Assembly (NCBI RefSeq): GCF_900104795.1
Contig: NZ_FNTG01000002.1
Span: 1,488,001-1,552,000 of the forward strand
Origin: Burkholderia sp. WP9
Lineage (GTDB): Bacteria; Pseudomonadota; Gammaproteobacteria; Burkholderiales; Burkholderiaceae
DNA: 64,000 nt
Reading direction: 5' to 3'
How positions within the stretch are numbered: position 1 is the first letter of the stretch; the number at the start of each line of letters is the position of its first letter. The notes under the pieces were generated by a model. The model saw only the letters and a list, made by a program, of their open reading frames with translations. It was not told where the DNA came from and searched no databases. Shown here piece by piece: positions 48,355-57,186 of this stretch. Both the position numbers and the translations under genes were made by a program.

Positions 48355-49008
48355 TCAGATTGCTTCGAGACCGCCATCCTCAAAGAGGTTGTGGTGCACC
48401 GCGTATCGCACAAGGGCCGCGTCGTTAGGAAGGCTCGATTTTTCCAGAATCTTCGTCCTGTGGGTGCTGACCGTTTTCGCGCTCAACCCTAGTTTCTCGG
48501 CGATAGCAGTCACGGATTCGCCTGCCGCGATCAGAAGAAATACTTCGAATTCCCTCGCCGACAAACGCTGGTGAGGCAATGCGGAACCCGTATCGGCGAG
48601 GCCGTGGGCGAATTGATCGGCCATTGCAACACTCACATATATACCGCCTGTCCCAACCTTTCTCGCGGCGTCGAGGAATTCCGCGGCCGAGCAATTTTTG
48701 GTGATGTACCCGGATGCTCCCGCTTTGAATGCACGGGCCGCAAACGATTCCTCGGCGCGCATGGTGACAACGAGAATGCGCAGCGCGGGATTTTCGCTCT
48801 TGATCAGGGAAATGAGATCGAGTCCGTGGACGCCAGGCATGAGCAAGCCGAGCGTCAAAACGGCCGCATCAGTTGTTCCCGCAAGCAAGAGCGTGCTTGC
48901 GCCATCAAAGGCCTCGCCAACGATGCTGAAGTCCCCCGCGCAACGGAGAATCGCGCGTAAACCCTCCCGCACGACGCCGTGCGCATCAGATATTGCCACC
49001 TTGATCAT
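48355..49008 (-). CDS. NarL/FixJ-type response regulator with a degenerate receiver
   Basis: A 217-residue regulator with a receiver domain (about 1-120) and a LuxR helix-turn-helix (LSAREFEVFLLIAAGESVTAIAEKLGLSAKTVSTHRTKILEKS). The normal phosphorylation site is missing: where family members have a D-L-x-M-P motif this protein reads GLLMP, and the N-terminal acidic pair is D-A instead of D-D. The conserved Lys is kept in GYITKN. It may therefore act without phosphorylation. No histidine kinase is adjacent. I chose the ATG at 49008 for alignment with the family; in-frame ATGs lie upstream. Confidence 0.88.
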   Translation of the reverse strand: MIKVAISDAHGVVREGLRAILRCAGDFSIVGEAFDGASTLLLAGTTDAAVLTLGLLMPGVHGLDLISLIKSENPALRILVVTMRAEESFAARAFKAGASGYITKNCSAAEFLDAARKVGTGGIYVSVAMADQFAHGLADTGSALPHQRLSAREFEVFLLIAAGESVTAIAEKLGLSAKTVSTHRTKILEKSSLPNDAALVRYAVHHNLFEDGGLEAI

Positions 49009-49341
49009 GGAAACTCTCATGGAAAGGGAGCGAGATTGCCCTTTCATCATGTTCCGTTGACTGCGCATGTCGAACGCTATTTTGTAACTGTCCGGACCTT
49101 CCGGTTTGTTTCTTGCAGAGAGCGGATTTCACCTGTGAGCGCCTGGAACTGGGTACTTATGATTTAGAACGTCACAGCTTTGTCCGTGATGTGTTGAAAA
49201 CACGTCTCGAACGAATCGAATGTCAAAGGCTAATGAACCGCTATCGACCCGGCCAGGACGCTCAACCTGAGCGAGTCGACTGTTCTTCTCCTGCTCATCG
49301 GCGACGAGATGCCAGTAAGGTTGCCCCCACGCTACCGCTAC
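49009..49341. other. Intergenic region, nothing recognised
   Basis: A 333-base gap between the start of the response regulator and the end of the MHS transporter. I see no gene, tRNA or terminator of any strength. The response regulator's promoter should be in its left part. Confidence 0.4.
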
Positions 49342-50724
49342 TCAATCATCTGCCAGCGGACTGCGCGACGTCTCCTTACTCGCGAGCATCGCCACGAGTG
49401 CAATGCCTGCCGCACCTACCAGATACCACGCTGGCGCGAGCTTGTTGCCCGTCACGCCAATCAACCACGTGGCGACCAGCGGCGCCGTGCCGCCGAATAG
49501 CGCATTCGCCGCATTGAAGCAGAACGCAAAGCCGCTGTAGCGCACGCGCGTCGGAAAGATCTCGGACAGAAAGCACGGCAGCGTACCGTCGTTCATCGTT
49601 AGCAACGCGCCGAAGGCAATCTGAATCATGACAATCGTCACGAAGTTTGCGCCAACCAGGCTCTTGAAAAGCGGCACGGTCAGCACCGCGAACAGAATCG
49701 ACGCGCCAATCAACATCGTCTTGCGGCCGACGCGATCGGACAGCGCCCCCATCAGGAAGATGAGCCCGATGTATGCGGCAAGCGAAATCGTTGCGGCGAT
49801 GAACGACTCCGTTTCGCCCACGCCCATTTCCGTCGACAGATACGTCGGCATATAGCTGAGCACCAGATAAAACGCCACCGCATTCAGGCAGGTCACGCCG
49901 AAAGCGACCAGCATCTTGCCGCGATGTACGCTCATCAACTCTTTTACCGGTGCGCGCGGAACGTGATGCGACGCTTCCATGGCCTTGAACTTTGGCGTGT
50001 CTTCGAGACGCACGCGAATATATCGCCCAATCAGTCCGAATGGCGCGGCAAGGAGGAAAGGCAAACGCCAGCCGAATGAGTGCAGTTGTTCTGTCGTCAG
50101 CACGCCGTGCAACACCGCCACGAACACCGAGCCGAACAGCAGCCCCGCCGCGGTGCTCGCCGGCACGATGCTCGTATAGACGCCGCGTTTGCCCTCGGGC
50201 GCGTACTCGGCGAGGAAGGCGGACGCACCGGCATATTCGCCGGAAGCCGAAAAGCCCTGCACCACGCGAACCAGCAAAAGCAGGACCGGCGCGAGCACGC
50301 CGACTTGCGCATACGTAGGCAGAAACGCGATGACGAATGTCGAGCAGGACATGATCAGGATAGAAAGCGAAAGTGCCGTTCTACGCCCGATCTTGTCGCC
50401 GAAATGGCCCCAGACTATGCCGCCAATCGGCCTGACGATAAATGAAATCGCGAACACGCCGTACGCGGCAAGCAGTCCTGTCGCCGAATCCGTCTTCGGG
50501 AAAAAGACGACCGCAATGATCGTCGCAAGATAGCCGTACGACGCGTAATCGAACCACTCGACAAAGTTGCCGATAAAGCTCGCCGTCGCCGCGCGTTTAA
50601 GCAGACGTCCGTCGGCATGGTTACGCCCCTGCGCGGCGCCCGATCCTTGCAATGGAGCGACGCCACCCGGCTCCATCACGCCGGCACCTGCTGAATGACC
50701 TGAAACCGCTTTTCTGGTACTCAT
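49342..50724 (-). CDS. MFS transporter, metabolite:H+ symporter (MHS/ProP-like)
   Basis: A 460-residue twelve-helix transporter. It shows the MHS start of helix 1, ASFIGNFVEWFDYASYGYLATIIAVVFFP, the loop motif GHFGDKIGRRTALSLSI, and VRVVQGFSASGEYAGASAFLAEYAPEGKRG, all typical of ProP, ShiA and dicarboxylate carriers. A soluble N-terminal stretch of about 40 residues precedes helix 1. The start follows GGAGATCGTAG. Its position beside glyA and creatinase genes suggests uptake of creatine, sarcosine or a betaine-like solute. Confidence 0.9.
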   Translation of the reverse strand: MSTRKAVSGHSAGAGVMEPGGVAPLQGSGAAQGRNHADGRLLKRAATASFIGNFVEWFDYASYGYLATIIAVVFFPKTDSATGLLAAYGVFAISFIVRPIGGIVWGHFGDKIGRRTALSLSILIMSCSTFVIAFLPTYAQVGVLAPVLLLLVRVVQGFSASGEYAGASAFLAEYAPEGKRGVYTSIVPASTAAGLLFGSVFVAVLHGVLTTEQLHSFGWRLPFLLAAPFGLIGRYIRVRLEDTPKFKAMEASHHVPRAPVKELMSVHRGKMLVAFGVTCLNAVAFYLVLSYMPTYLSTEMGVGETESFIAATISLAAYIGLIFLMGALSDRVGRKTMLIGASILFAVLTVPLFKSLVGANFVTIVMIQIAFGALLTMNDGTLPCFLSEIFPTRVRYSGFAFCFNAANALFGGTAPLVATWLIGVTGNKLAPAWYLVGAAGIALVAMLASKETSRSPLADD

Positions 50725-50963
50725 CTACGATCTCCAAACGTGAAAGCATGAAACTGTCAGGATGCCTTGACGACTCTTGAGACGGTCTCTACGGGTCTCG
50801 TTTGCTCGACACACGCGTAGGCCGTTTGCGCCAATCATCGGTAGCCAAGTGCGCTGTGGCGCCGGTCAGCTTGACGCCGAGCGCCCGCATCGGTTGGTAG
50901 GGTTGGCGTCAATCGGGGCACGAGCAAATTCGAAAGTGCTGCCGCTCACCTCGCGGCTTACGC

Positions 50964-52223
50964 TCAAAAACCCGCATACACCGGAAAGCGTGCGCACAAT
51001 TGCGACACCTGTTCGCGCACACGGTTTTCGGTTTCTGCGTCGTTAAGGTTGTCGAGCAGGTCGCAGATCAGCGTCGCGGTCAGTGCCGCTTGAGCCTCTC
51101 CGAATCCGCGCGTCGTGATCGCGGGTGTGCCGATGCGGATGCCGCTTGTCACGAAGGGCGACTGCGGATCGTTCGGCACCGCATTCTTGTTGACCGTGAT
51201 ATGCGCGCGCCCAAGCGCAGCGTCCGCGTCTTTGCCGGTGATGCCGTTTGCGATCAGGCTCACCAGGAACAGATGATCGTCGGTCCCGCCGGACACGACG
51301 TCGTAGCCGCGCTCGTTGAATACGGTCACCATCGCACGTGCATTCGCCAGCGTTGCCTGTTGATAGGCCCTGAATTCCGGGCCCGACGCTTCCTTGAACG
51401 CCACCGCCTTGGCCGCGATTACGTGCATCAATGGGCCACCCTGCGTGCCGGGAAACACCATCGAGTTCAGCTTTTTCTCGATCGCCTCGTTCGCCTTCGT
51501 GAGAATCAGGCCGCCACGTGGCCCGCGCAGTGTCTTGTGCGTGGTCGTCGTGACCACGTCCGCAAACGGCAGCGGGTTCGGATAAAGGCCTGCGGCAACC
51601 AGTCCCGCCACATGCGCCATATCGACAAGAAGATAAGCGCCCACACGATCCGCAATCTGCCGGAAACGCGCAAAGTCGAGTACACGCGAATACGCGGAGA
51701 AGCCGGCCACGATCATTTTCGGCTGATGTTCGACGGCCAGACGTTCAATCTCGTCGTAGTCGATCAGACCGGTTTGCGGATCCACGCCGTATTGCACGGC
51801 GTTGTAGAGCTTGCCCGAGAAGGACACCTTCGCGCCGTGTGTGAGGTGGCCGCCATGCGCGAGACTCATGCCGAGAACCGTGTCGCCGGGTGCGAGGAGT
51901 GCCAGATACACCGCCGCGTTCGCCTGTGAGCCGCTATGCGGTTGCACGTTTGCATAATCCGCGCCGAAGAGAAGCTTGGCCCGCTCGATAGCCAGCGACT
52001 CGACTACATCCACGTGTGCGCAGCCGCCGTAATACCGCTTGCCCGGATAGCCCTCCGCATACTTGTTCGTCAGCACCGAACCCTGCGCTTCCAGCACACG
52101 CGGGCTCGCGTAGTTTTCCGACGCAATCAGCTCAATATGCGCTTCCTGACGCTTGCGCTCGAGGCGCATTGCGTCGGACAACTCCGGATCGAATCCGGCG
52201 ATGGTGTGTTCTTTTGAAAACAT
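50964..52223 (-). CDS. glyA: Serine hydroxymethyltransferase
   Basis: PLP enzyme interconverting serine and glycine with tetrahydrofolate, 419 residues. The PLP lysine is K230 in [33 protein letters not shown] and [11 protein letters not shown] are family signatures. The start has AGGAGACGTTTCG. In this context it probably disposes of glycine and the one-carbon unit produced from sarcosine, so it may be an accessory copy in addition to a housekeeping glyA elsewhere. The gene is 79 bases after the creatinase gene. Confidence 0.96.
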   Translation of the reverse strand: MFSKEHTIAGFDPELSDAMRLERKRQEAHIELIASENYASPRVLEAQGSVLTNKYAEGYPGKRYYGGCAHVDVVESLAIERAKLLFGADYANVQPHSGSQANAAVYLALLAPGDTVLGMSLAHGGHLTHGAKVSFSGKLYNAVQYGVDPQTGLIDYDEIERLAVEHQPKMIVAGFSAYSRVLDFARFRQIADRVGAYLLVDMAHVAGLVAAGLYPNPLPFADVVTTTTHKTLRGPRGGLILTKANEAIEKKLNSMVFPGTQGGPLMHVIAAKAVAFKEASGPEFRAYQQATLANARAMVTVFNERGYDVVSGGTDDHLFLVSLIANGITGKDADAALGRAHITVNKNAVPNDPQSPFVTSGIRIGTPAITTRGFGEAQAALTATLICDLLDNLNDAETENRVREQVSQLCARFPVYAGF

Positions 52224-52302
52224 CGAAACGTCTCCTGCAACATCATGTTTACGCCTGCGGCCCCAGCCGCAGGACCAGGTCGCGACTGATCCGGTTCAGC
52301 CC

Positions 52303-53517
52303 CTAGCGAGCTTTGATGATGTTGTGGTCTGGGCCGTACTTGAAACCGGTGATGTTGGTGGCGTCTTTTTCGCCCACCACCAGGATGTCGTGCTCGCGGT
52401 AACCGCCCGCACCGGGCAAGCCTTGCGGCACCATGATCATCGGCTCCATTGAAACGACCATGTTCGGTTCGAGTACGGTGTCGATGTCTTCACGCAGTTC
52501 GAGCCCCGCTTCGCGGCCGTAGTAGTGCGAAAGCACACCGAACGAATGGCCGTAGCCAAACGTGCGGTATTGCAGCAGGTTGTACGCCGCGTAAATCTTG
52601 TTCAATTCGTGAGCGATATCGCTGCATCGGGCACCGGGTTTGATCAGCTTCAAACCGGCTTCATGCACTTCGACGTTGACCTTCCACAACCGCAAATGCG
52701 CATCGGAACAGTGATCGAAGAACATGGTGCGCTCGAGCGCCGTGTAGTACCCGGCAATCATCGAGAAGCAGTTCAGGCTAAGAATGTCGCCCTTCTGAAC
52801 TTTGCGCGTAGTGACCGGATTGTGGGCACCGTCCGTGTTGATTCCGGACTGGAACCATGTCCACGTATCCATCAGTTCGGAATCGGGGAAACGTTTGGCG
52901 ATTTCGCGGACCATCGCCTGAGTCGAGGCCAGCGCGACTTCATGTTCGGGCACGCCTTCGTGCACGGCCGCCGCGAGGGCCGCGCCGCCCACGTCGCAAA
53001 CGTTGGCACCGTGCTTGATGATTTCGATTTCTTCGGCCGACTTGATCATGCGCATGCGCATGGTTTGCGCGCTGATATCCACGAACTCCACGGACGGAAG
53101 CGCCGCTTTGAGTTTTTCCAGCACCTCCACCGGCACGTGATCGAACTCGATGCCCACGCGCCCCCTGTTAGCGATTTCCTGCTGCACGCCGCGAAAGAAG
53201 TTGTCGCGCTGCCAGTCTGTATAGACCACGTTGTAGTCGCCGACCGTTCGACGCCATGGCTGGCCACCGTCGATATTCGCCGAAATGGAGACCACTTTTC
53301 CCGGCGTCACGACGAGCCCGTACTTACGGCCGAACGAGCAATACAGGAAGTCCGCGTAGTAGTTGATGTTGTGATACGACGTGAATAGCACGGCGTCGAT
53401 ATTCTCGTTGGCCATCAACGCGCGCAGCTTGCCTTGGCGGTTCGCATATTCCGCATCCGAGAAGGTGTGCTTTACCTTTTCGCCATTCTCGATTCGAATC
53501 AGATTTTCCAGTTTCAT
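52303..53517 (-). CDS. Creatinase (creatine amidinohydrolase)
   Basis: Hydrolyses creatine to sarcosine and urea; 404 residues, pita-bread (M24-like) fold. The catalytic His232 falls at the same number as in the Pseudomonas putida enzyme, in FQSGINTDGAHNPVTTRKV. Other family segments are MRMRMIKSAEEIEIIKHGANVCDVGG, LERTMFFDHCSDAHLRLWKVNVEVHEAGL and YGHSFGVLSHYYGREAGLELRED. The metal ligands of M24 aminopeptidases are absent, as expected for creatinases. The start has AAGGAGCGAGCGC. It is the first gene of the creatinase-glyA pair. Confidence 0.94.
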   Translation of the reverse strand: MKLENLIRIENGEKVKHTFSDAEYANRQGKLRALMANENIDAVLFTSYHNINYYADFLYCSFGRKYGLVVTPGKVVSISANIDGGQPWRRTVGDYNVVYTDWQRDNFFRGVQQEIANRGRVGIEFDHVPVEVLEKLKAALPSVEFVDISAQTMRMRMIKSAEEIEIIKHGANVCDVGGAALAAAVHEGVPEHEVALASTQAMVREIAKRFPDSELMDTWTWFQSGINTDGAHNPVTTRKVQKGDILSLNCFSMIAGYYTALERTMFFDHCSDAHLRLWKVNVEVHEAGLKLIKPGARCSDIAHELNKIYAAYNLLQYRTFGYGHSFGVLSHYYGREAGLELREDIDTVLEPNMVVSMEPMIMVPQGLPGAGGYREHDILVVGEKDATNITGFKYGPDHNIIKAR

Positions 53518-53662
53518 GCGCTCGCTCCTTGGTGAAAACGCCAGTAGGTGTGAGCGAATGGTAGGAGTTCGGTGGTTTCGAAAGTTTTCTAAAGCGACAC
53601 TACATTAATTGAATTCGACATCGAGGGTTTACCACGGCGGGGGGCTTTCCGGCTATACAGCT

Positions 53663-54673
53663 TTACAGTGCGTTCTGGTAGCGCCGGCGGTCCGCCATCG
53701 GCGAAATCTGGAACTGCGCCTTGTAGCGCGTCGCGAAGTGCGTCATGGAAGCGAAGCCAGTGCGCGCGCACACTTCTTCGAGCGGCTTGCCGGTGCGATA
53801 GAGCAACTGCCGGGCACGCAGCAGCCGGATCTCCAGATACGCCTGAGCCGGTGTCTTGCCGAGCCGCTCACTGAACCAGCGTTCGAGCTGGCGTTGCGAG
53901 ACGCCCAGATAAGAAGCGACTTCCGCCACGGAGAGTGGCTCTTCCACGTTGCTCTCCATGATTTGCAGCGCCTCGTCGAGCTTGACATGTTCGGCGCCCA
54001 TGTATTGCCGCAGCGACGTACGTTGCCGTTGCTCGTGACTGCGCCGCTCGGCGACCAGCAATTCGAGCACGCGCGCAGCAAGTGACCGGCTGCCGGGCGG
54101 CATGCCGAGCAGATGCACCATCAGGTCCAGTGGCGCGACGCCGCCGCTGCAGGTATAGCGGTCACGATCCACCTCGTAGAGACGGTTGGAGACGATCAGT
54201 TTCGGGAATTGCCCTAGCAATACATCCTGATCTTCCCAGTGAATCGTACAGCGGTAACCATTCAGCAAACCCGCACGGGCGAGAAAGTAGCTGCCCGTGT
54301 CGAGACCGCCTAACGCCGTGCCGCTGCGTGCGTGCAGACGGAGCCAGTCGAGCACCGCGCCAATGCCTTTGCGTGGAATCGGATTGGGGCCGACCACGAA
54401 CACGGCGTCGAACGACCCCGAGTCGGCGATCGTTGCATCGGGCAGGACCTTGATGCCGTCGCTGGACTGCGCATAGTCCCCGCCCGTTCCGATCAACTGA
54501 TAGTCGTAGACTCTGCGCCCAACGATCATGTTCGCGATTCGCAAAGGATCGACTGCAGCGCCAAGCGCGATCAGGGAGAAATTGTCTAGCAGCAGAAATC
54601 CATATTTTCTGACGCCAAGGTCATGCAGCCCGTTCGGGTTGGATTCTTCAGACGCGACCACAGTGGCTGGCAT
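53663..54673 (-). CDS. GlxA-family (DJ-1/PfpI + AraC) transcriptional regulator
   Basis: A 336-residue regulator. The N-terminal DJ-1/PfpI-like sensor domain (residues 24-190) has GGLDTGSYFLARAGLL at the nucleophile elbow, with Asp instead of Cys, so it is not a protease. The C-terminal AraC helix-turn-helix pair reads LSVAEVASYLGVSQRQLERWFSERLGKTPAQAYLEIRLLRARQLL and ARTGFASMTHFATRYKAQF. GbdR, SouR and CdhR, which sense betaine, sarcosine and carnitine derivatives, belong to this family. Its position upstream of the creatinase gene suggests it senses creatine or sarcosine. Confidence 0.92.
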   Translation of the reverse strand: MPATVVASEESNPNGLHDLGVRKYGFLLLDNFSLIALGAAVDPLRIANMIVGRRVYDYQLIGTGGDYAQSSDGIKVLPDATIADSGSFDAVFVVGPNPIPRKGIGAVLDWLRLHARSGTALGGLDTGSYFLARAGLLNGYRCTIHWEDQDVLLGQFPKLIVSNRLYEVDRDRYTCSGGVAPLDLMVHLLGMPPGSRSLAARVLELLVAERRSHEQRQRTSLRQYMGAEHVKLDEALQIMESNVEEPLSVAEVASYLGVSQRQLERWFSERLGKTPAQAYLEIRLLRARQLLYRTGKPLEEVCARTGFASMTHFATRYKAQFQISPMADRRRYQNAL

Positions 54674-54978
54674 AAATGGAATGCGGACGGGACGAACAAT
54701 GGAAGGCGCTTGATGGTGCAGCCACCATCATAACGGCGTTTCCTTCGACTGCCGCAGAGATCAAAATTCCCAGCCGGACAAGGCCTCGGCGCTTTCTGTC
54801 AATCTTGTAATCAAGCGGTGGGCGTCGCGTCACCTTCAAAGTCGCAATATGGTGTCCAGACGTTCACGGAAAGCGAGCCCGGAGCGCCTCTCTCCGATGA
54901 TAGTTCGACATGCAGCCCCAAGTATTCTCGCAAAATGCTCGCCAATTAAACATCGCATTTATTTAGGAGTATCAAATC
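54674..54978. other. Divergent intergenic region between the GlxA regulator and DUF4148 gene
   Basis: A 305-base gap without a convincing gene. A 20-bp palindrome lies at 54711-54730, close to the regulator's start. The DUF4148 gene's ribosome site (TTAGGAG) is at its right end. Confidence 0.4.
54711..54730. promoter_or_regulatory. Palindromic operator candidate upstream of the GlxA regulator
   Basis: TGATGGTG-CAGC-CACCATCA, with perfect 8-bp arms, lies 38-57 bases upstream of the regulator start. The place fits an autoregulatory or repressor site. I found no second copy upstream of the creatinase gene. Confidence 0.45.
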
Positions 54979-55329
54979 ATGAAGAAAGCTCTTGTTTGTC
55001 TCGCCCTCGCCGCAAGCGCCCTGTCCGCACCGATGCTCGCCCTCGCGCAATCAAACGCGCCGGTGACACGCGCCGAAGTTCGCAGCGATCTCGTGAAGAT
55101 TGAAAAGGCAGGCTACAACCCGGCCGAACGTGATGACGCTACCTATCCGGCTGATATCCAGGCCGCAGAAGCGAAGGTCGTGGCGCAAACCAGCCAGCAA
55201 CAGGCGACGCAGGGTTATGGCGGTTTGGCGCACAGCGGCAGTTCGTCCTCGGGTTCGCGCTCGTACGCCGCGACGCATACCAACTGCGTCGGTCCGGCCA
55301 GCTTCTGTACGCCGTACTTCGGCAGCTGA
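54979..55329 (+). CDS. DUF4148 domain secreted protein
   Basis: A 116-residue periplasmic protein of the DUF4148 family, common and multicopy in Burkholderiaceae. A signal peptide (1-23, ending LALAQ) precedes the domain, recognised from VTRAEVRSDLVKIEKAGYNPAERDDATYPADIQAAEAKV. A low-complexity Ser/Gly stretch and a C-terminal Cys pair (HTNCVGPASFCTPYFGS) follow, which could form a disulfide. TTAGGAG precedes the ATG. The function is unknown. Confidence 0.88.
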   Translation: MKKALVCLALAASALSAPMLALAQSNAPVTRAEVRSDLVKIEKAGYNPAERDDATYPADIQAAEAKVVAQTSQQQATQGYGGLAHSGSSSSGSRSYAATHTNCVGPASFCTPYFGS

Positions 55330-55462
55330 ATGGTGCAGTCTCAGGTCTCTTTCGGGTCTCGTGCCGTCACTGCGCGCGCGGGGCCTGACTTGATCCTGAT
55401 GTGATCTTCGCCATTTGATTTTCAACACCACTCACTCGCTTTCGTCGAAAACGGAGTCTCTC

Positions 55463-56257
55463 GTGAGATTGATGCCTCTCTTAGCCTCAGCCTTGTCATT
55501 GTCAGCCGGTCTTCTCGCGTCGAGCGGCGCAATGGCACAAAGCGCCCCGCCCAAAACCGCTGCAATCAAGAATATCGTTCTGGTGCACGGAGCGTGGGTG
55601 GACGGATCCGGCTGGAAACCGGTGTACGACATTCTGACCAAAGACGGCTACCACGTCAGCCTTGTGCAGGAACCGTTGACGTCACTTGAAGACGACGTAG
55701 CCGCAACGAAGCGCGTTCTCGATTTGCAGAACGGCCCGACCATCCTCGTGGCTCACAGCTATGGCGGCTCCGTCATCACGGAGGCGGGCGTTCATCCGAA
55801 TGTGGTCGGACTGGTCTATGTCGCCGCGCATGCGCCGAACGTCGGCGAAGACGAAGCGGCGCTCGGCAAAGGCATGCCCAGTTACACGTCGCAACAGGCC
55901 GGCGCGATCAGGAAAACCGACGATGGCTACACGTACTTGAACCCCGCGGATTTTCCGAAGGACTTCGCCGCCGACCTGCCGCTCAAGACAGCAACATTCG
56001 AATCGAATGCTCAGATCCTGACTGCGGCGAAGGTGTTCTCGACCCCGCTGACGGCCGCCGCCTGGACGACCAAGCCGAGTTGGGGCATCGTGGCCGCCGA
56101 CGACAAGATCATCAATCCCGATCTCGAGCGCTGGTACTACGCGCGAGCGCATAGCCACACGACGGTCATTCCCGGCGCGAGCCACTCGGTGTATGAGTCG
56201 CGTCCGAAGGAAGTGGCGGCAGTCATCGAAGACGCCGCACGGCACGCGCACGACTAA
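55463..56257 (+). CDS. Secreted alpha/beta hydrolase (salicylate-esterase-like)
   Basis: A 264-residue hydrolase with a signal peptide ending SGAMAQ. NIVLVHGAWVDGSGWKPVYDIL, then the nucleophile Ser99 in VAHSYGGS, the Asp in VAADDKIINPDLERW and the His in GASHSVYESRPKEV complete the triad. This pattern resembles plant methyl-salicylate esterase-like and bacterial periplasmic esterases. I chose the GTG at 55463 with ACGGAG upstream; an upstream in-frame ATG would bury the signal peptide. It is 133 bases after DUF4148, on the same strand. Confidence 0.87.
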   Translation: MRLMPLLASALSLSAGLLASSGAMAQSAPPKTAAIKNIVLVHGAWVDGSGWKPVYDILTKDGYHVSLVQEPLTSLEDDVAATKRVLDLQNGPTILVAHSYGGSVITEAGVHPNVVGLVYVAAHAPNVGEDEAALGKGMPSYTSQQAGAIRKTDDGYTYLNPADFPKDFAADLPLKTATFESNAQILTAAKVFSTPLTAAAWTTKPSWGIVAADDKIINPDLERWYYARAHSHTTVIPGASHSVYESRPKEVAAVIEDAARHAHD

Positions 56258-56366
56258 CGCGCGACAGGGTCGGGAATCCGCACGCAATAGGCGTCCGGAC
56301 AGCACGTCCGACCGTCCCTCGCTGCCCGCGTCCCGGCAAGGAACGCGGGCACGCCGCACTCCGCGC

Positions 56367-56756
56367 CTATACCCCCGCCAGCGCAGGCAGATCTATCGCG
56401 AACGAAACGCTGTCGCGTCGGCCGCTTACCTCATGCGGACGTGTCACCTGCGTCGAACGCGGCGCGTCCTCCATACGTCGTGGCAAAGGCGCTGGATAGC
56501 GCGCGCGTTTTTTTCCGAGAATGGCCTGACTCAGAAACTCGGCGCTATAGGCGTTCAGCAAGTGCCCATGGTGCGCTTCGATATACGCGGCGATCTGCGC
56601 CTGTTCGCCGTCGATCATAGCCAGCGACGCGAGCGTATGCGCATCCCAGCGGAAGCGCAGGCCGAGTTCGTCGAAGGCGGCGTTGTAAGCGCATAGTTGC
56701 GCCTGGATTTCAGCATCATGCGCGCTGTCGCCAGCGTTAGATTGGGCGGGATTCAC
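56367..56756 (-). CDS. Hypothetical protein divergent from the oxalate operon
   Basis: A 129-residue soluble protein of unknown function. The best-defined part is helical: LCAYNAAFDELGLRFRWDAHTLASLAMIDGEQAQIAAYIEAHHGHLLNAYSAEFLSQAI. I chose the GTG at 56756, preceded by AAGGAGAAGACC, over an upstream ATG. It is divergent from the oxlT-oxc-frc operon across a 430-base region and so may share its control. No motif allows a functional guess. Confidence 0.7.
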   Translation of the reverse strand: MNPAQSNAGDSAHDAEIQAQLCAYNAAFDELGLRFRWDAHTLASLAMIDGEQAQIAAYIEAHHGHLLNAYSAEFLSQAILGKKRARYPAPLPRRMEDAPRSTQVTRPHEVSGRRDSVSFAIDLPALAGV

Positions 56757-57186
56757 GGTCTTCTCCTTCAGGCAGGTAGCAGGACGAAGAGTAGAAGCAC
56801 GCACGAATAAACAACAGTTAAAGTTATTTCGAAAAACAATAACCTATTGTTTATATTTTGGTTTACCCCAACCCGCAAAAAGCGATCGAAATCCGTCCGT
56901 CCGCAGAGGGATTCCCACCCCAGATCGCCCTATGGATAAGGGCTGCGCCCCATCCATTATGAATACCTAATGCAAACCATAAAATGTTTTAACTTTCCCT
57001 TATTCCTGTTCTCGCGCAGCATCTTCTCAGACGTGCTGCACCTACGATTAGGGTTTTCATTGGTGCAGTTCTTTCTGGCCGACCATTGGCGCTTCACTGC
57101 CTGACAACCAACCGGCGACGAAGCGATTCGATCATGTAAGTCCAGCGTGCCGCTCGAGCGCGACGGAAGAGACAGGAGACGGAGAC
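56757..57186. other. Divergent AT-rich regulatory region of the oxalate operon
   Basis: A 430-base gap between the hypothetical gene and the oxalate antiporter gene. Its left half is AT-rich and contains the 19-bp palindrome at 56834-56852. No gene is apparent. The operon's ribosome site (AGGAGACGGAGAC) is at the right end. Confidence 0.5.
56834..56852. promoter_or_regulatory. Palindromic operator candidate, oxalate operon
   Basis: AAACAATA-ACC-TATTGTTT, with perfect 8-bp arms, lies in the AT-rich part of the divergent region, 78 bases upstream of the hypothetical gene and 335 upstream of the antiporter gene. The binding factor is unknown. Confidence 0.45.
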
